Assembly: GCA_028819955.1 (NCBI GenBank)
Contig: JAPPKP010000164.1
Span: forward strand, 1 to 18,543
DNA: 18,543 bases
Reading direction: 5' to 3'
Source of the DNA: Rhodospirillaceae bacterium
GTDB taxonomy: Bacteria > Pseudomonadota > Alphaproteobacteria > UBA828
The translations under genes and the position numbers were made by a program. This document shows, in pieces, positions 15,919 through 18,543 of this stretch (position 1 is the first letter of the stretch; the number at the start of each line of letters is the position of its first letter). The notes beneath the pieces were generated by a model. The model searched no databases and was not told where the DNA came from. It saw only the letters and a list, made by a program, of their open reading frames with translations.

Positions 15919-16404
15919 TCATTCATGGCAGGTGGGATTTGACGCCTGCTCTTGAACGCGCGGGGCACGCCGCTCCGGATCAAGGGCCCAATGCGGCGTG
16001 CCAGAGGCCGTCACATGCCGCTCCCAGTCCTCCACCAGCCTGGTCAGCGTCTTCTCCTCGTCGTGGCAAAGGTGGAGCCGGCCGCGCAGCCGCCACGTCT
16101 CGATGGCCTTGTCCGCCTCCCCGTCCCTGAGCGCCTCCGAGGCCGCCACCTGCCACGGCGTAATCAGAGGCTTCTTCTCTATCGCCTCGTACTCGGCGAT
16201 CAGCGTGCGCCTGCCGATCTCAACCTGCTGCTTGGCCGCGAGCTTCAGCAGCTTGTCGACGTACCAAGCGCGCGCGTCGCAGTCGATGCCGAGTGCCACC
16301 GCCGTCCACCAGGCGACGGCGGTCGGCACGATCTTGTAGCCGTGCTCCCTGTGAAGATCGGTGATGGGCCTCAATGTGGTGGTCTTGCCCGAGCCCGCAC
16401 CGTG
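15919..16404 (-). pseudogene. MobF-type conjugative relaxase/helicase (TraA-like), internal fragment with deletion
   Basis: The minus frame reads GAGSGKTTTLRPITDLHREHGY (Walker A at about 16401-16375), then AVAWWTAVALGIDCDARAWYVDKLLKLAAK and VEIGRRTLI. It then jumps to KKPLITPWQVAASEALRDGEA and LHLCHDEEKTLTRLVEDWERHV. In full-length plasmid TraA-type relaxases RTLI leads directly into the Walker B segment (VVDEAGM) and many helicase residues lie before LITPWQ. That stretch is missing here (joined as RTLIAEYEAIEKKPL), so the helicase is dead, and the relaxase domain is absent altogether. The piece is a scar of a conjugative plasmid or integrative element. No other transfer gene is in the window. 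Boundaries are approximate. Confidence 0.72.
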
Positions 16405-16448
16405 CGCGTCTTCGAAGCGCCACGTAGGGAGTCAACCGGCACCCCGCA

Positions 16449-17348
16449 ATGACCGAAGAAGCCGAGTGGAAGATTCCCGAGCCCCTTTCGACGTGCGATG
16501 TCCGGCTCGACGATCGCACGGTGATCGCAGTGCGGCGGCATGGCAATCCGTCAGGCCCCCGGCTCGTGCTGACCCACGGCAACGGCCTAGCCGTCGATCT
16601 TTATTATCCGTTCTGGTCGCTGCTTGCCGGCGATTTCGACCTGATGGTCTACGACATCAGGAACCACGGCTGGAATAGCGTGGGCACCCATCGGGATCAC
16701 AACATTCCGACATTGATTGCCGACCACGACCTCATTCTCGACGCTATCGTCAGTTTATATGGGAAAAAAACGACCGTTGGCGTCTTTCACTCTCTTTCGA
16801 CGCTGCTGCCGATCCTGTCTTTAGGCAAGCCATACGCGGCACTGGTCTTGTTCGACCCGCCCCTGTGCAAACCGGGCGCCAGCCATGTAGAGCTTCATGA
16901 AGCCGCGGAGCGCACGGCCTCGATGATTCGCAAGCGGAGCCACCGCTTCAGGACGCGCGAGGCGTTTGCCGAGTTCCTCGGCCTCTTGCCCACCTTCGCG
17001 CGGGTCGTTCCCGGCGTCCACGAACTCATGGCCCGAACAACGCTGCGAAAGTCAGCGGGCGACGAGCGGTACGAACTACGTTGCCCCCGCGAATACGAAG
17101 CCCAGCTCATGGACTACGCGCGGAGCTTCTTCCCGCTCCTGGATCTCGACCTGCTCTACTGCCCGACAAAGGTCATCGGCGGAGATCCGACGATCGGCAA
17201 CGTCTACCTCCCGACCTTCGATCTGGGGCAGGTGTCGGCCGTGGACTACGATTTCGTGCCCGAGGCGACCCATTTGCTTCAGTTGGAAGAGCCTGCGAAG
17301 TGTGCTGCCATGCTCCGCGAGTTCCTCCAGACACACGGCATTTCCTAG
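16449..17348 (+). CDS. Alpha/beta-hydrolase fold protein
   Basis: The protein has 299 residues from ATG 16449. The fold pattern is recognisable: LVLTHGNGLAVDLYYPFWSLL (HGNG oxyanion strand-loop, ~43-46), DLMVYDIRNHGWNS, then the nucleophile elbow GVFHSLST (Ser115). A late acid, Asp246 in VIGGDP, and His275 in PEATHLLQLEEP complete a plausible triad. The elbow is H-S-L-S instead of the common G-H-S-x-G, a variation that occurs in the family. There is no signal peptide, so it is cytoplasmic. It could be an esterase, a C-C hydrolase or a haloperoxidase-like enzyme; with a Rieske oxygenase 0.5 kb upstream on the same strand, a role in ring-cleavage-type degradation is possible but unproven. The hairpin repeats after the stop could act as its terminator. 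Confidence 0.85.
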   Translation: MTEEAEWKIPEPLSTCDVRLDDRTVIAVRRHGNPSGPRLVLTHGNGLAVDLYYPFWSLLAGDFDLMVYDIRNHGWNSVGTHRDHNIPTLIADHDLILDAIVSLYGKKTTVGVFHSLSTLLPILSLGKPYAALVLFDPPLCKPGASHVELHEAAERTASMIRKRSHRFRTREAFAEFLGLLPTFARVVPGVHELMARTTLRKSAGDERYELRCPREYEAQLMDYARSFFPLLDLDLLYCPTKVIGGDPTIGNVYLPTFDLGQVSAVDYDFVPEATHLLQLEEPAKCAAMLREFLQTHGIS

Positions 17349-17406
17349 TGTCCCGTTCGGGAAGTTTCTATCCACCTGCCCGGCGCCCTTTTCTCGTCTT
17401 GGCCGG

Positions 17407-17427
17407 CCCCCGGATCAAGTCCGGGGG
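17407..17427. repeat. Dispersed palindromic repeat, copy 1
   Basis: CCCCCGGA (17407-17414) pairs with TCCGGGGG (17420-17427) around TCAAG. The CCCGGATCAAGTCCGGG core is a repeat seen in many alphaproteobacterial genomes between genes. It lies ~60 bp after the hydrolase stop and may help end transcription. Confidence 0.75.
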
Positions 17428-17480
17428 TGACCCGGCCATCCACGTGTTTGCCCGGCGACGGGTGGGCCTTGCTGAGAGAG

Positions 17481-17503
17481 ATGCCCGGATCAAGTCCGGG
17501 CAT
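17481..17503. repeat. Dispersed palindromic repeat, copy 2
   Basis: ATGCCCGGA (17481-17489) pairs with TCCGGGCAT (17495-17503) around the same TCAAG loop as copy 1, in the same orientation. The two copies are about 74 bp apart. Confidence 0.75.
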
Positions 17504-17596
17504 GACGAATGTTGGAGAGGCTCGGTCGGAGAGACCGTGCACCGGCCAGACCGAATGCGAATGAACTTCAGAAACACGACACTAGGTACGGGTCGG

Positions 17597-17769
17597 AGCG
17601 GTTGGCCGATGGCACGCCTTGCCATCCCGCGGCGACGGGCCGCAAGGAGAGCACGATCCGCAGCCACGTGAAGCACATGTTCGCCAAGCACGGGCTCTCG
17701 CGGCAGGCGGAGCTGGTGCGGCTGGTGCAGTCCGTGGCGGCGTCTCCACAGGCCCGGCCACGCGGCTGA
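17597..17769 (+). pseudogene. LuxR-family regulator, C-terminal HTH fragment
   Basis: The + frame reads ERLADGTPCHPAATGRKEST, then IRSHVKHMFAKHGLSRQAEL, and VRLVQSVAASPQARPRG before TGA 17767-17769. 'GRKESTIRSHVKHMFAKHGLSRQAELVRLV' is the recognition-helix half of a LuxR-type (GerE) HTH, with its normal C-terminal tail. The N-terminal sensory domain and the first HTH helix are missing; upstream lies unrelated repeat-rich DNA, and no start or ribosome binding site is visible. The fragment cannot be a working regulator by itself. It ends 18 bp before the second 58-bp repeat. Confidence 0.75.
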
Positions 17770-17786
17770 GGCGCCCCACCTCGGAT

Positions 17787-17844
17787 AATCGCCCGGAATA
17801 GAACGCAAATTTTCCCCAAACCTCCCCAATCCTGGGGACGCGCG
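17787..17844 (+). repeat. 58-bp direct repeat, copy B
   Basis: Second copy of the unit at 14622-14679, same orientation, 53/58 identical. The internal palindrome is one base worse (CCCCAATCCTGGGG). It separates the LuxR fragment from the short-chain dehydrogenase remnant. Confidence 0.85.
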
Positions 17845-18114
17845 CAGCCCGGTCCCCTTCAGGGCAAGCTCCTCGTCCCGCAGCGACTCGGTCATGTCGG
17901 CGGTGAGCGCGTTGGGATAGATGCCGGCGTTGAGGCAGAGGATGTCGATGCGGCCGTAGCGCTCGATGCAGACTTGGGCCATGCGCTCCATGTCCGCCTT
18001 GCTGCGCACGTCGGCCTGGAGGAAGGAGGCGTCGAAGCCCTCGGCCACCGCCTTGCCGATGCCGCGGCCGGCGCCGGTGACGATCGCCGTCTTGCCGGCG
18101 AGGCCGATCGGTAT
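17845..18114 (-). pseudogene. Short-chain dehydrogenase remnant: lost start, internal deletion, truncated
   Basis: On the minus strand, GGAGGCGTCC is followed by ATA 18114-18112 and PIGLAGKTAIVTGAGRGIGK, exactly the beginning of an SDR, except that the start codon is ATA instead of ATG. The reading then goes AVAEGF|DASFLQADV: about 30-40 residues between the first helix and the fourth strand are missing. It continues RYGRIDILCLNAGIYPNALT (NAG motif) and DEELALKGTG, and is cut at the 58-bp repeat before the catalytic Ser and Tyr-Lys. Three independent lesions make it a clear pseudogene. It follows the hydantoinase B gene by 40 bp and was probably its operon partner. Confidence 0.8.
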
Positions 18115-18154
18115 GGACGCCTCCGCGAGGCGGCAGACGGTGTCGCCGGAGCCC

Positions 18155-18543
18155 CTAAGCCTGCGCGCCGCCGCCGTTCATCGAGGCCCGGAGCTGGGTG
18201 GTGGCGGCCTCGTCCACCGCGAGCGTGTCGTCATCCACGGTGCCGGTGATGGCGACGCCGTAGGTCTCGCGGGCCGTCTCCACGGTGATATAGCGCTCGG
18301 CCACGTCGTTGAGCACGCGATGGGTCTCGCGCTCCAGCGGGCTGCCGTAGCCGCCGCCGCCCTGGTCGCGGGCGCGCAGGCGCTCGCCGCCTTCCAGATC
18401 GCACACCATCACGGCGGGATAGGGGTGCTCGCTGCCGTCCCGCTCGATCTTGGCGTTGCCGCCGAGCTGGGAGCCGGTGCCGCCGCGCACGCCCTTGGGC
18501 GCGCTCTCGAGCCCGTTGCAGACGTGGAGGATGCGCATGGGGT
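18155..18543 (-). CDS. Hydantoinase B / 5-oxoprolinase beta subunit, C-terminal part (partial at right edge)
   Basis: The last ~129 residues are in the window, ending TAG 18157-18155. The reading GVRGGTGSQLGGNAKIERDG, then LRARDQGGGGYGSPLERETH and RVLNDVAERYITVETARETYGV matches the conserved HyuB C-terminus ('GGGGYGDPLERDPE.V..DV..G.VS.E.A...YGV'). HyuB works with HyuA as an ATP-dependent hydantoinase/oxoprolinase that opens cyclic amides such as 5-oxoproline, N-methylhydantoin or acetophenone-carboxylase-type substrates. The 5' part and any HyuA gene lie to the right of the window. Translation through this end shows no damage, so the gene may be intact. Confidence 0.88.
   Translation of the reverse strand, partial: PMRILHVCNGLESAPKGVRGGTGSQLGGNAKIERDGSEHPYPAVMVCDLEGGERLRARDQGGGGYGSPLERETHRVLNDVAERYITVETARETYGVAITGTVDDDTLAVDEAATTQLRASMNGGGAQA

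Noticed and set aside
17368..18048. 226-codon minus-strand frame as a full SDR-like protein
   Set aside because: Only the first ~65 codons are SDR sequence; the rest runs through the 58-bp repeat and opposite the LuxR fragment and hairpin repeats.
1..18543. CRISPR array, tRNA or rRNA genes
   Set aside because: No regularly spaced repeats were found by reading, and no cloverleaf or rRNA-like conserved stretch was seen.

Overview
The window looks like alphaproteobacterial chromosomal DNA. The genes are GC-rich with tight GTGA gene overlaps, it carries CCCGGA-TCAAG-TCCGGG dispersed palindromes, and its families (family-5 ABC import, creatininase-like hydrolase, hydantoinase B, TRAP permease, plasmid-type MobF relaxase) are typical of that class. 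The genus cannot be named from the sequence.

Region 1 (1-5872) is an intact catabolic/transport operon on the + strand. It holds the tail of an oligopeptide-type ABC ATPase, a family-5 solute-binding protein, a creatininase-family amidohydrolase, a ketopantoate-reductase-like enzyme, a short-chain dehydrogenase and an M20 dipeptidase-like hydrolase. The last four enzymes are translationally coupled or nearly so. The set suggests uptake of a small amide- or peptide-like compound, C-N bond hydrolysis and NAD(P)-linked redox steps; the substrate is unknown.

Region 2 (about 5900-6530) is a scar. A branched-chain amino-acid-type ABC ATPase stops shortly after its Walker A motif and runs into a remnant resembling the start of an AbiEii-type nucleotidyltransferase.

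Region 3 (6534-9945) is a divergent pair: a MocR/GntR-aminotransferase regulator on the - strand and an IlvD/Edd-family dehydratase on the + strand. The 268-bp space between them has repeated (G/A)TAGGT motifs. The dehydratase is unusual: two of the three positions that hold cluster cysteines in the family are Glu and Gly. Its 5' half is visibly less GC-rich than its 3' half.

Region 4 (9949-12734) holds a membrane fatty-acid desaturase cut directly after its third histidine box and joined out of frame to the C-terminal two thirds of a TRAP transporter DctM subunit. An intact transaldolase/fructose-6-phosphate-aldolase-like gene follows.

Region 5 (12735-18543) is a patchwork. It contains a small conserved hypothetical gene, an AT-richer block with a DUF4238 gene broken by one amber codon, an intact Rieske oxygenase alpha subunit, a deleted MobF relaxase/helicase remnant, an alpha/beta hydrolase, two hairpin repeats, the C-terminal HTH of a LuxR regulator, a decayed short-chain dehydrogenase and the C-terminus of a hydantoinase B/oxoprolinase. 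Two direct copies of a 58-bp repeat (53/58 identical by eye) lie about 3.1 kb apart, at fragment junctions, and bracket the Rieske-relaxase-hydrolase segment.

Overall, one coherent operon is followed by a recombination-scarred accessory region. The best candidates for something new are the cysteine-poor IlvD-like enzyme with its MocR regulator, the 58-bp repeat pair around the Rieske/hydrolase cassette, and the creatininase-reductase-SDR-M20 operon. The number of abrupt gene-to-gene joins also means that assembly chimerism must be considered.
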